From: Malurus cyaneus samueli
Lineage: Eukaryota > Chordata > Aves > Passeriformes > Maluridae
Assembly: GCA_009741485.1 (NCBI GenBank)
Contig: CM019216.1
Span: 28,971,741-29,035,740 of the forward strand
Direction: 5' to 3'
Length of the DNA stretch: 64,000 nt
Shown: positions 11,401-23,290 of the stretch, one piece after another
Layout of the letters: the number at the start of each line of letters is the position of its first letter
Numbering within the stretch: the stretch's first letter is position 1
The notes under the pieces: model-generated
Seen by the model: only the letters and a program-made list of their open reading frames with translations
Database searches by the model: none
What the model was told of the DNA's origin: nothing
Position numbers and translations under genes: made by a program

Positions 11401-14335
11401 GCTTCACAGAAAGCATCTTGTCTGTAGTTAGTCCAGTGATAAGGTAGGAGGCAGTAAATGTACAAGTGAAAAAAAATATCTTGGAAGTTAAAAAATTATT
11501 GCTAAGTGGGGATCTGCTGGAGAACTCTAATATGACCAGGAAAAGCACTGCTGGAAAAAATTCAGGAAGGAGAAATAGGGCTTGGTGCCAAGCACTGTAA
11601 GTGCAAAGACTCGGGATAGAAGTGCAGCCAGTGAAGTGTCAGTGCCATTGGGGTGGAAAGCAGCCACTTAAAGCTGTGATGTGGCAGGGGATCAGAGACT
11701 GCTGCTGCTGCAGCTCCATGCAGGGGAGAAGCTACGACACATAACAGCAGGATTCTGTCACACAGGCTTGAAAGCTTGCCTGGCTTGTCAATCAACCTTG
11801 CAAAAAAAAGTGTTCTGCTGCTAGATGTCTGTGCTCCACTCTCTTTAAAATCTGGAGAATTTTTTGGGTGATAACTCTGCCTCTTTTTCTCATCACCCTG
11901 CCACCCCTTCTGCCTCATCCCCCCTCCAAAAAAAAAGGAAAGCAGGAACAAGATGTCCATTTTAGTTTTCACAAAAATATTGTTTTTGTTTTGATTGGAT
12001 CATCAAAGAGGAGATATTGTTTACCCCTATTTTAAAATGTGCATAGTTTTGTGTGGATTATTGGAACCCAGATGATGAAAATATCTATTTGCATAGGCCT
12101 CCAAATGGCAGGATGTTTGTCCAGATTTGTTTATGGTAATCATTTCCGCTGACCTGTGGATTTGTATGCTTGAGCTTTTATTTAAACGCAAAAGGCAGAA
12201 GCTGACTTTGTTGTCTTGGACAGCTGACTGAAACCATCAATTTTGTTTTCATAGTCAAACAACCCCCGTGCCTCTCTCATCCTCATTTGGGACTGAATTT
12301 CTTTTTTTCTGTCGTTAAATGCCATGGAGAGGGCCAGCAGGGATGGGGAAATGACTATACCCATAATTTTATTGCTTTGTGTATGAAATTATTCAAGACA
12401 GATTCATATTGTTAAGGTTTTAAGGGCTTGAACATACCACATCATCATTGCTTATTTTCCACTGAGGTCTATGGAAGCTTAGAGAAGGTGCCAGATTTCA
12501 GCTTTCACTCTAAGCAAGGATGATGATGCATTTTCAAACCTGCTCATCAGCATATGACATGAGAAAAGAAATATGTCAAACATATTCATTACTGATGCTG
12601 AACAGGAATAAACATTTCAGTGTAGGCAGAAGAGTGACCACAAAACTTGGAGGTAAATTCAGATATTGGGAAGCAATATGAGTTTTGTGCATCTCTGGAA
12701 ATAATCAAGAAATCAACTGAAATGCTTTTGTGAAAAAATCTGATTAAACTGACAGAATTTAGAAAAGACCTTCAGGTTTTTGAAAGCTTGACTGAAAAAC
12801 TGACTAACTAGAGGAATTCAACTTATTTAGTTTATCCAGGGCAAGGTTGAAAAGTTCAGCAGGAATCTCTTGCAAAATATATACATGACTCATAAATCTA
12901 AGAGAAAAGGAAAATAGAGTTAAATTAACTCTTACAGAAAAAAGGTTACCAGCACTTTTAAAATGTAACACTCGCTATTTAACTGGTGTTGGTTAAAAGT
13001 TGATAGTATATACTATTTAGACATCATATATATAAATATAAAAAATATATAAATTAAAAACCAAATAAACAAACATATATATGAAATACATCCATTTTTT
13101 TGGTAAAGAAAAGTACATAAATGTGTCAATACATATCTGCATACCTAAGAATTAAATCTTTTATTGATAATGCTGCAAACTTGTAGTGTTGAGGTGACAT
13201 TGTCTCTGTAAAACTTACAGGTTTACATTGTCCTTGACATTCAGCATAAGCAGTAGATGTAAACATATAGGTGAGGTGCTGTTATGCTTAGACAAATAGC
13301 AGGCAAAATAAATGAGAATGAACTAGCAGAACATAGGAATGCAGGTGCTGCTTACTCAGAAAGATAGCTGAAATTTTGCCACTATTTAAGTAATTTACTT
13401 TAGTTTTATTTTGCATTATAGGATCAAAATCTCTCAGAAGACAATTTTTGATCATTGTATACTGTTATTTTCAGCTTAATTATTGATAGCCATCTTTCTT
13501 TACCCCGTATTTATCAAGTGTCAAACCAATGAGGAAAGGATCACCCAGTGCACATGGCAAAACTGTTATTTTTCCAATTCAATATAACTGGGGAGAACTT
13601 CCAGAAGGAAAATATTGATTTCTGAAAGTTTTTCCTATATTTTCAGTGCCAGATTATTGTCAGGGGGCTCCATATACTTTTCTTTGTATTTTGACATTTG
13701 AGTTCAGAGCTGGTTACATACTTGAATGCCAAGAGCCAATAAAAACAACTAAATCTGGGATGCATTAAGACTATAAAGGCACAAACAGTGGGAAAGCTGC
13801 AGCCATCGTGCACAGCCATGATCAACTGTATCCTCAGGTTTGGTTGTAAAATATTACGTTTTTCATGAAGGATATTATGTTTTTCACTATAATCCTGATA
13901 ATTTATCAAGTGAATTCAAAAGATATTCATTACTTATCCTAGAGAGAATTTGTAATGTTTTTTCATCAGCTCTGAAAAAGTTAATGTTGAGAAATTGATG
14001 TAGCTTCTGCCAGACTGCTTTACATTTTACGTTGCATTGCGCTTCAGAATATATATTTTTTCCATTATATGATTCCATATAATTTTTGAAAAAAATTATT
14101 AATTCCTCTAACATCAATCATTGCCAGATGAGTATCTATCAAAAAGGATTTTTCATTAAGGTGTTTTTTTTTTTTAAGCTACAACATTGGGCATGGTTTA
14201 ATTTATTTTTTAAAAATATCTCCTTTGCTTATGATACCATATAGGTATGCATTGGTGTTATGGGTATATGCAATGAAACTTTAAAAGCATCGTGTTAGTA
14301 AACCTGCCAAGAAGTTCAGCCTGGACAGCATTAGA
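8409..14335. other. AT-rich unique sequence, no gene recognised
   Basis: No repeat family recognised. The part from about 12040 to 12620 is denser and more complex than its surroundings (homeodomain- and POU-like AT words, few homopolymers). It could be a conserved non-coding element. A 60-codon minus-strand frame inside it (12182-12364) has a coding-like composition but no convincing splice context. A moderately GC-richer stretch at about 11560-11930 is unassigned. AT-rich low complexity lies at about 13020-13085. Confidence 0.5.
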
Positions 14336-14476
14336 AAACCCAAACAAACAAAACTAACAAAGAAAACAGACAACCTCCAAACAAAAAACCAAAAACCACA
14401 ACCACCAAACAAACAAAAAACAAAAGACTTTCCCCGAAATAAAAAAAAAACCAAAATAAAACAAAACAAAAAACAA
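14336..14476. repeat. A/C-rich low-complexity patch, CAAA-like
   Basis: About 140 bases almost free of T and G, made of irregular CAAA, CAAAA and CCAAA units. It reads as a low-complexity or decayed simple repeat. Frames through it are cysteine/phenylalanine-rich on the minus strand and are not real proteins. Confidence 0.85.
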
Positions 14477-16249
14477 TGCTGTAGTTCAGTCTTCATCATA
14501 TCAGAAATTCTGGCTAGGCAGCATTAATGGTGCAAACCAAAATCTATTGATAGCTGCTCTTAACTCAGCAGAATACTGTCTCTGAGCCCTGACACTGAGG
14601 CATATGTCATGAGGAGGACAGCAAAGGCAAGAGCATCTTCACAGAGTTTAAATCATTGTATTTGGAATAAAAAAAATCTGGTTACAAACAAGCTGTTATT
14701 GTACCATGTAACTCTCATCAATGTTCTTCCAGAGTGCCATCAGAAATGCAATATTATATATATATGCAATCAACATATCAAGCCTTTTGGCCAATTCCAT
14801 AAGGAATGCCTTCCTGTCTTGTCTTTGACAATATAAGAATCTGGGTAAACTCTAGGGAGAAGTCTTAGACCCTTGTCAAAATTTTGGCCATCTAAACAAT
14901 GCTCTTGCAGGCTTGGCTATGCTGGTCTGGGGATATGGTACACTTTGGACAATTAGCTGGACAAAGTAATTTAAAAGAGATCATTAAAATACGTTGAGGA
15001 GCTGGGAATCATGCCAGGGAAATGGAGAAGAGTGCAGTCAGGGAATTTTGCATAGCATTGTGTTACTTAGAAAGGGGAGATAATAGCTAGAATATTTGCT
15101 ATAAAAAAGAGCATGTACCCTCAGGGTTTATAATCTAAAACCAAATAAACATTGTGCTGGAAACTATAGTTGTGCCTATGCATTGCTAAGGGGTTAAGAA
15201 CACTGGACAACTTCCTCAAGAGCTATATTGAAAAGCCAAACTTGAGGCATCTTTGGGCACCTATTATCATGAACAAAATTAAAAGGAAGATCTCTGCTAG
15301 AGCTTATTCTATCAAGGGGCTGTAGCATCACAAGGCTGGAGAACTCCATCCTTCTAAAAAGCAGGAAGTGATGGATTAATGATGACCAGTGTGTATATTC
15401 TCCAGGAAGAAACTTTGGCTATGACACTCCTCATCTGTGTTTTTCTTTAGTGATTTTCTTTGACAGAATCCTTACAGAGATTTATGAAAAGAGCATGCCT
15501 TCCCAACACTTAATCCTCCCAGAAAAAGAAAAAAAATCTGCTGTTAAATCAACACCCTCTTGAAAATGAAACCTCTCCTTGTGAGCAGGAGAATTTCATC
15601 ATTTGGGAGCACTAGAAATAGCTTCCCTTAATTTGACACTGTGTATTAAAGTCAGGAATTAATTAATTTAATGTCAGACAAATCTTCAAAAGCAAAATAA
15701 TTATTTTGTTTTTAATTAGAGCATGCTTTTTTCAGATACTAAAATTTAGATGCCTCAGCTTTCTCTAATTCACCCCTGTATTTTTGGAAATGTATTTCTA
15801 AATATTTGCCAGGACATACATGGTCATGTCACTACCCCTCCTGGATCTAACATATGTTTGTATCATGGATAGTATGGTGCCATCTTGTTATACTGGATTC
15901 AAAATATATTTTAAAAATTAATTTATTTTGGCTGTTCTAATGCCAATTTTTCTTCATAGAAGTATCTTGAATTACTTTAAACACTACGTGGGTTTAGACC
16001 TTTCAGTCTAGTTCTAGCTGAATAATCTGTAAGAGAAGGGACAAGTAAATTTTACATTGTCTCAAGGATGTCTGAATAAATAAGTCTAATGCAATTTGCA
16101 TTTAATATCAGGAATATACAAAAATATTAGATACATTTTTCATTTGTGAATAAAATACCAGAAAATTTTTCTACAGTGAGGCCAAGATTCAGAAAGATGT
16201 TAGGGCGTATAATTCTTATTTCACAACCACAGTATTACATCTATTGAGC
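14477..16249. other. AT-rich unique sequence, nothing recognised
   Basis: Unique AT-rich sequence up to the LTR. It ends in the 5 bases TGAGC (16245-16249), which I read as the left copy of the LTR's target-site duplication. Confidence 0.6.
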
Positions 16250-17081
16250 TGTCTCGGTTTAGAGACAATGTTTTCAGAGGAAAAACGTTACAGGGGAATG
16301 TTTCCTCTGAAATGAAAATAAATTTGATAATTTTTTCCACCAACAAGAAAAAAATGCTGGGCAAAAAAAGGTGAAGAGAAAAAAGGTAGTTTATTAACTA
16401 CAACAACAACAACAAAAAAAAAACAGTGCCTACAGGACACAGATAAAGACTAACCGTCAGAGAACAAGGATACAGATAAAAAGTAACCTTCAGATATTCA
16501 AACAAAAAAGAAACTCTCCACGCAGCAAGGCAGCGACTCCGCCCCCGGGGGAAAAAAACAAAAGGAAAACCCACGTGGCGGTTCTTGTAACAGTGGCAAA
16601 AGGGAAAAAAACAACCGAAAGAAAAGTACCACAGTCCCAGCTTCCCAGTGAATGATGAATCAGAGGGCTCCGCGTGCCCCCGCTGCCAACCCGGTCCGCC
16701 CTGGGCTCCTGGACGGAATGGAGCCACGCGGCCCCTCCCTCGGCGGGACCCAGGAGCAGCAGGAGACGCAGAGGGGATGTTCGAGGAGAAGCCTCCGAAG
16801 CCAACCAACTGAGCCAGCAGAAATTGCAACACTGTAACTCTGCTGCACGCAGCAAGCCAGCGACTCCCACGACGAGAAGCAGAGAGAGAGAGAGAGCGAG
16901 CAGCTCAAGCAGCCCGATCGCGTGGCAGCCCCGGCCGTTAAAACTGTCCGCTGTGGCTTCCCAGCAGCCCCTGCTCCTTCTTCCGGGTTACATGTTAAAG
17001 ATACAAACATCTTTTTTGGCGTATATGGCAACGGAAAAGGAATACAGAACAAAACTGGCACCAAAAAATCAACCCAAGACA
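16250..17081 (-). mobile_element. Solitary LTR of a bird endogenous retrovirus
   Basis: Seen: an 832-bp segment starts TGTCTCGGTTT and ends AACCCAAGACA, which are inverted versions of each other with two mismatches in 11, and has the TG...CA ends of an LTR. It is flanked by TGAGC (16245-16249) and CGAGC (17082-17086), a 5-bp target duplication with one change. The centre (about 16510-16960) is GC-rich and keeps many CpGs, in contrast to the AT-rich surroundings. Known: a 5-bp duplication is usual for ERVL-type elements. Inference: sense is probably the minus strand, because an AATAAA (minus strand, about 16390) then lies roughly 130 bp before the LTR end, as in passerine LTRs I recall. No internal gag/pol/env sequence flanks it, so this is a solo LTR left by recombination. 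Reading frames inside it are not genes. Orientation and family name are less certain than the boundaries. Confidence 0.8.
16519..16867. repeat. 22-bp direct repeat inside the LTR
   Basis: The 22-base word at 16519-16540 (begins CACGCAGCAAG, ends GCGACTCC) recurs at 16846-16867 with a single G/C difference, 327 bp apart. The sequence between and beyond the copies does not match, so this is a short internal duplication in the LTR, not a long tandem. Confidence 0.85.
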
Positions 17082-17086
17082 CGAGC

Positions 17087-18846
17087 ACTTCTAGAATTCT
17101 GGCTACTGTTCACTCTTAGTTACCCAGGACCTTGGTAGCTGGTATTTCAATTTTTCCTCTTTCTAGTCTCCCATTTTCCTTTATAACTGCTCTCAACTGA
17201 AATTTCAGTCTTAGGTTTTTTTCCCCAGCTAGAGAAGTGCTCCTTTTTTTCTGTAACTTCCAGTTTGGGTCATAATCTTCATTCATGCAGAAAGAAAATA
17301 TTAAGTTTTAAGTAATAATAACCAATACACATTCCTGAGAATGTGCAAGGAAATTAAAACCTTTCAAGCTTATTTAATTTCAAGAAAAGAAGATATTTTT
17401 GGTCCACTGCTGATTGCAAAATCACAAATATACTCTGGCTTTTCTATCTGTATAATTGAATAGCTTCCTGTACAAAAATTTGTGATGTACTATCAATATT
17501 TGAAGAAAACTTTAGAAATCCACATAAATATGTGTGTGTAGGTGCTTTTTAAAAATACCTTTAAATAAAACATCATATAATTACTAGATGCAACAACTGC
17601 ATTAAGCATTTCTCAGTACAGTTCTCACACAAAACTATTCACTCAGGTGCAATTGAATTTTTTGAGTCCTTGTTTCTAAGTTTTACAGGAAAACACAAAC
17701 AAAACATAGTTTTGCATGTCTAAGTCTATTACATAATGAATCATCTAATTAATTTCATATCTAATGGGAAAATAATTTTATAAAGATAATTGGGATATCT
17801 GTTGAAACACTATTGCTTCTGTAGCATTTTTGGTTACAGCTTATATGGAATTTCACCTCTCAATCCAATTAGGTCTGCATGCCTGTGATCCCTCCCATTT
17901 CTCTGTGTGCTCTTGTACAGTTTATCTAAGGATCAAGTCACCTGAGAGTGCAAGCTCAGTGATGATCTCATGCCAAAGATCAGTACTTTTAAAATAGTAG
18001 GAATACCTGTGATGGGAATTGCTGTGCAGATCATTATACTGAAACAACAGAGGAATATCACACTAGAAAACAAGCAGAATTGCTTGTTTTTGCAGAATTG
18101 CTCACCCATTGCTCCCATGGGTGAGCAATGTTCAGAGGACCAAGCACAAAAATGTTTTGTGACCAGCTCCTATTTGTCTGCTCTTGCACAAGGGATTTTG
18201 CTGTCCCAGCTAGTGTTAACTACTAGCACTAGTGTTAACTACTTTAATTGTGGTTATTTTCTAAACTCAGGTTGTACCTAGAAAAAGATCATTCACAACC
18301 ACAGTTGTATACAGAGACATACAATTGACCCTGAAGTAATAAACCTTTCATGTGAAGGAGTTGGCTGCTGGATCCAGCTCACACAACTCTGCCTTGTAAC
18401 TATTGTCAGCTACCAAGCATGTGGGGAAGGAGATCTTGCAGGGCAAAGCTCTTCTCTGAGTTGTGTCTTAGTGAATTTCTGATCCTTCATTCTGCCATGC
18501 TGTGTGATGTTCCACGCTCGCTGGAACTCCATCATTTCCATGACCTTTACAATCCTGCAGACTTAATGAGCTCTGTGCTTCTCTGAGAACAGCACAGAGA
18601 AACAAAACCCACAGACAAAACCTGCAAACTTGCTTCTTGACTTTCAAAATGAGAAAAAACTCCCAGCCAACCCCTGGCAAAATCCCCAAACCATCAAAAA
18701 GGTACAGGGAGCTCAAGCACCATAGAAAAGTAGGTCTATTTTACATCCATCATACATAGAGCGTAACATATATATCCTTTTTATGAATGCAGCAAAATAA
18801 GCTACATTTTTTGCAAGTCTTGCTACTTCTACACAGGCATGGCAAG
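17087..18846. other. AT-rich unique sequence with small local repeats
   Basis: No gene recognised. It contains the hairpin at 18097-18129 and a short local duplication: TAGTGTTAACTAC at 18211-18223 and again at 18230-18242. Confidence 0.55.
18097..18129. repeat. 13-bp perfect inverted repeat (hairpin)
   Basis: ATTGCTCACCCAT at 18097-18109 is exactly complementary to 18117-18129, with a 7-base loop. No T-run follows, and it is too short for a typical microRNA precursor. A GCAGAATTGCT word occurs just upstream (18074) and again at the hairpin's left edge (18092), so a local duplication may have built it. Confidence 0.9.
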
Positions 18847-18990
18847 AATTACAGAAATACTATGATTTGAGGGGATCTCTAGAGGTCCTCTTGTTAACCC
18901 TCTGCTGAAGCAGGGCCACCTAAAGCTGGTTGCCCTCAGCCATGTCTAGAACGTGGACATGGAGCGTGTCCATATTCAATAGAAGTGCAT
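18847..18990 (-). mobile_element. CR1 LINE 3' fragment, old
   Basis: On the plus strand it reads as a diverged reverse complement of a CR1 end: an 'acagaaatactatgatttgaggggat' type start, then 'ctagaggtcctcttgttaacc', then 'ggttgccctcagccatgtctag'. The element's 3' end is therefore at the low coordinate. The right limit is approximate. The high divergence suggests an old copy. Confidence 0.6.
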
Positions 18991-19007
18991 TGAACTCATG
19001 TTCCTTA

Positions 19008-19104
19008 GTGGGAGGTGTCTCTACCCACAGCAGAGGGGACTGAGACTGGATGATTTTTAAGGTCATTTCCAACTTTTGACATTCCATGATTCATTCTATG
19101 ATTG
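19008..19104 (+). mobile_element. CR1 LINE 3' terminus, plus strand
   Basis: The order is typical of a CR1 3' end: 'ggaggtgtctctaccca', 'ggatgatttttaaggtca', 'tttccaac', then the terminal ATTCTATG-type octamer repeat at about 19081-19103. It lies in inverse orientation to the fragment immediately to the left. It is the only plus-strand CR1 I see in the window. Confidence 0.85.
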
Positions 19105-22100
19105 TGGCACTGCAGTTGTGTAATACTTAATAAATACTTGGGAACACCATAAACATTAACTTCATGCTATCATTCATCCAAACCTAGGATTAGTGTGATC
19201 TGAAACAGATGAATGAGGAAAACAGCTACTGTTTTAAATAGCTCAATTGTACATTTTCCAGGCAGAAGACAAACTAGCTGTAAATCACAGTTGGTCAGTT
19301 TAACGTGGCCTGCATGGTCCCATGGTCCCATCAGAGTAAAATCAAACTCTGGAATCATTAGAACATAATAACATTTTCCATGGGTGTGGTGTTAACCCAG
19401 CCACAGGAATGGAGAAGCACACTCTATATGCAGCTTTAAGTATCATTGCAGATGATTCCCATATTTATTATGATGTAAAATATATTATTAGTTAAAAAGG
19501 TGATGATTGCTTCATACTGAAAAGGACTGCATAAAATACTTATCCCCACATCATTAAGCACCATATTCTAACATGTACTATGTGGCTGTTTTGGAAAGAA
19601 GATGGTTGTATTCATGCAGTTGATAACAAAAAACTAATGAAATTGATTCTGCTTTCACTGTCGTTGTTTTAATATTGTTATAAGTACTCCACATTACCAA
19701 GAGATGAAGACTTTTGCCACACAAAAGCCACTTACCTTTATTTATTAATAATTCATATATTTTCCTTAAGACCTAAAAAGAGTAATTTATTAATTGATTC
19801 ATGGTTTCCTTTACTACCCACCAGTGAAACTCTTCGAAATTTTTTTTAAGATTTCTGAGATTAGGAATTAAAGCAAAATCAGAATGCTGGCAATATCAAT
19901 TTATATAAAGGCATTGTATTTTCAGTACTATCCTCCACCACATTCTTAATGTGTACCAGTATTTTAATTGGCTTTGGTGAGGCTTAGACTAGGTCTCCAG
20001 TGATTTTCTAGGAGTATCAAAATTCTGTTTTTATAATTGCTTCACCTTATTTTTTTTCAGTATTTCATGAAGTTTACTGATCTATGTGTAGGAAATGGCA
20101 CATAAATCCCCAAACCACTGGGAGAGGCAGAGAAAACAAATGGAAGAGTTGTCTGTTTTAGCGATTGACTCATTCTGTAGTTTGGTGTCTTTTTAAAAAG
20201 AAAAGTAAAAATCATGCAGATTAATTAACAAGAAGGCAGACTTTCCAGTGTGAATACCCTTGAAGCTGTTTTTTCTGCGTCTGTTTTTTTCCAAGGTAAG
20301 TTTATGACCTGAATGCTTGCTACATGACTGTGTCACATGGCAAAGCTTTCTTTCGCCTTTTTCCCCCCTCCTTTGTTCAGCTGTACTATCCATTTCCTTC
20401 AAAACACTTTCTATCCAGAAAGAGCTTAGCCATTGTCATCAACATTAGACAAGGAAAAGCCAAAAATGAGAAGAAATAATTTCTTGCTCTCAGTAGTGTT
20501 GTAGAAACTCTCATAATTGTTCTAAGATGTGCTTTTTTTCTGCATAAACCTGCAGACCATAAAGAAAGCTGGTATATCATATAGCCAAAAATATAATCCA
20601 ATGTAAATATATGCACTCTATCAACTCAAAATTTGCTTTTATGCTCACACTAGGAACAGTAAAGTAAAAAGTACTGCTGGAAAGCACAATTCTCTTGGAA
20701 GTTCCCTATTAAGTCCCATAACTACCACTGAAGGTTTTGTGTCAGGATGTATTTCTGTCAGGAAAATGATATCAGCAGCAGACTTTCTAAAAGATAATAT
20801 TCTTTGTTTTGCTCCATACTAACCAGAAAAAGGTGCCTAACTGCACTGTCATGGTTCATAAATAACATTTAGGAACACTTCCTTTGCTCCTAGGGTCTTG
20901 TTTTACTGCTCTGGAGAAAACCGTAGTAAGTGCAATAGGAGTTTGCCACTGACTTTTATTGAGCCAAGATTCCACCCCCTGCATCCGACTTTTGCCTCTC
21001 AGGAAGGTTCTTTCAAATTTCTCTGGTGCTGTAAAGGAGTAAAAAGACATGTTTGCACATGGTCAGAATGCTGCCAAGGGGCTCTAACTTATTTGGTGAT
21101 TAGACCCTTAATAAACAGAGGATAAAGCAGGGGGGAAAGTGTGTCTGCGGCCTCAGCTGTGATAATTCCTTGTGGGTGTGTATATTCAATCTCATGAAGA
21201 CTCCCTCACAAAAGCTGAGGATCCAGACAAAATATATTGCCATTATATTAAAATTTATATTAAAATATGTTGTCAGTATATTAACGTTTACTTCTTTTTT
21301 TTTTTAAAAAAAAAGAAGATGAATGAGTGGTAAAATAGGAAAATCATTTATTTTAATTTTGAAAAAATTAAATCCCAAACTCTTTAAATGTAATAAGTCA
21401 GGGAGGAGATTAACAGATAAAACTGGTCTTGTCAGCTTTGTAAAACCTATGGCAAAATGTTGAAGACTTTTTTTGGGTTAAAGGTCTGAGGATGTTTTCT
21501 TCGCAATATATAGATATGAGTATAAAAATAATTTAATTCTATGCATGGCTTTATTTAGGTTCTTTTGTTTTTTATTCCTAGCAGTAGAACAGTGCAAGAA
21601 CGCAGTTAATGCTCTTTGATATGGGTAAATTTCACCCCACTATCACATACAATTAATATTCATCCATCAAGTGGAGCAAGAAGTCTTCTAATTCCTTTTG
21701 CTTATCGCACAGAAGTCAAAGAAATGAATCACATGCATAGAAGAATAAACTTGTGTAATTACCATCATATAAAAAATTAGTAAGTATAACGGAAGGGGGC
21801 AGTTATTATTTTATGTGTAATATCTAAACAAAGCTTACATGAGGACCTGTCCTTGGGGAAGTATATATTTTGGGTTGTCATTTAAAAAAAGTTGATTTTA
21901 TAAAGATAAAGTAAAGGTGTATGTCTTCTAGGCAATGAGAATTTTTTTCAGGCTACAAAGTCTAGAATTTAAAGAGCATAAGTGAACTATAAAGAATTTA
22001 CTCTATTAAGTTGGTTTTTTAACTGTTTTTTTTTAGATCACATGATTTTATCATTGCATTTATATAGAAATGTTGATGATATTTTTGCAATAGAAGAAAA

Positions 22101-22985
22101 TTAATTTCTGTATTACATGAGGAGACAATATTCTATGATATTCCACATTTATAAATAAACTAAATCCACAAATAAAAAAAAAATCCTATAGCATTGAAAA
22201 CAGATGTTCAATTGATGTGGATGTGTGTTAAAGAAAATCTGGGGCTCAATCAATTCCAGAGTAATTTCTCATGCCCTCCGGGATGCAAAATGCATGCAAG
22301 TGCAAAAAGAAGATTAATTTTAAAACATGAATTTGAAATGAAAACTAGATAAATATAGCTCCTTTAAAAAAAATTACAGTCATGTTATTGATGGATTCGT
22401 TGTACTATTTTTTTTTCTAAAAGTAAAATTTTGAATATGAAGTGGTAATAAACTTTAGCAAAAATGTTAGATGTATTTCATAATCTGTATTGGGATAAAT
22501 GATCATATTTAAAAAGAAAAAGAGAATTATTTACAGTTTTAAAGAATTTTATATGTAGTCCTTTTGTATTTCAGATGAGGGCCACTACAAATAATCTTTT
22601 ATTATGTCTGTTCAGTCTTAAACTTAAATTTTGACTAAAGCAGCTAGTTCCTGTTGCAGTTTGCACCTGTTATTTAAGTACCTGCATCCTTCTGGAGGGA
22701 CACGGCATTTACATTGGGCAGCATTTGCATTACCCATTAGAACAGACATTAAATGTGAGTTTGCAGATGGAAGTTTTCAACAAGTTTTACTTCAGATTTG
22801 TTCCAGTTCAGTTTGATGGAAAACACGTCTGTCGATGGTAGGAGCTCATTTAATGCTCTCTTGGAGTGCATTTGTCAGTTCAGTCTCAGAAGAAAGGAAT
22901 CCAGTTTGCATGTTCTGAGACTTCTCAGTTCATTAACCAAGGACTTGACAGAGATTTTCTTTAAAGGTGTAGCGGTGATCATTGT
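19105..22985. other. AT-rich unique sequence, no gene recognised
   Basis: AT-rich unique sequence. A T11/A9 snap-back run flanked by CTTC and GAAG (21291-21318) is a small inverted repeat. Otherwise only short homopolymers and short chance frames. Confidence 0.55.
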
Positions 22986-23290
22986 CACAGAATCACAGAA
23001 TGGCCTGGGTTGGAAGGGAGCTTAAAGATCATCAGATTCCCACCTCCTTGCCATGCTCAGGGATGCCACTCACTAGACTGGATTCTCAGAGCCCCATTTA
23101 ATCTGGCCTTGAACAGTTTCAGGGATGGGGCATCCACAACCTCTCTGGACAATTTCTTCCAATGCCTCACCATCCTCACAGTTAAGATTTTTTTCCTAAT
23201 GTCTAATTTAAAACAACCATCTTTCAGTTGGAAGCTGTTTCCTCTTGTCCCGTCATATAGGCCTTTGCAAAATGCCTCTGTCCAGCTTTT
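22986..23290 (-). mobile_element. CR1 LINE 3' fragment
   Basis: The plus strand begins with the antisense CR1 terminus ('acagaatcacagaatggcc', then 'ggttggaagggagctt'). It continues with the usual antisense landmarks: 'ccttgaacagtttcagggatggggcatccacaacctctctgg', simplified here as order only, 'caatgcctcaccatcctcac' and 'ttcctaatgtctaatttaaa'. The element is minus-strand and 5'-truncated, as most CR1 copies are. The inner end near 23290 is approximate. Plus and minus frames through it are shadows of the repeat. Confidence 0.95.

Noticed and set aside
12182..12364. 60-codon minus-strand frame with charged composition
   Set aside because: No clear splice sites. The wider region looks more like conserved non-coding sequence than an exon.
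16398..17138. Several overlapping 120-154-codon frames on both strands
   Set aside because: They lie in the GC-rich LTR, where stop codons are rare, and no retroviral protein motif is present.
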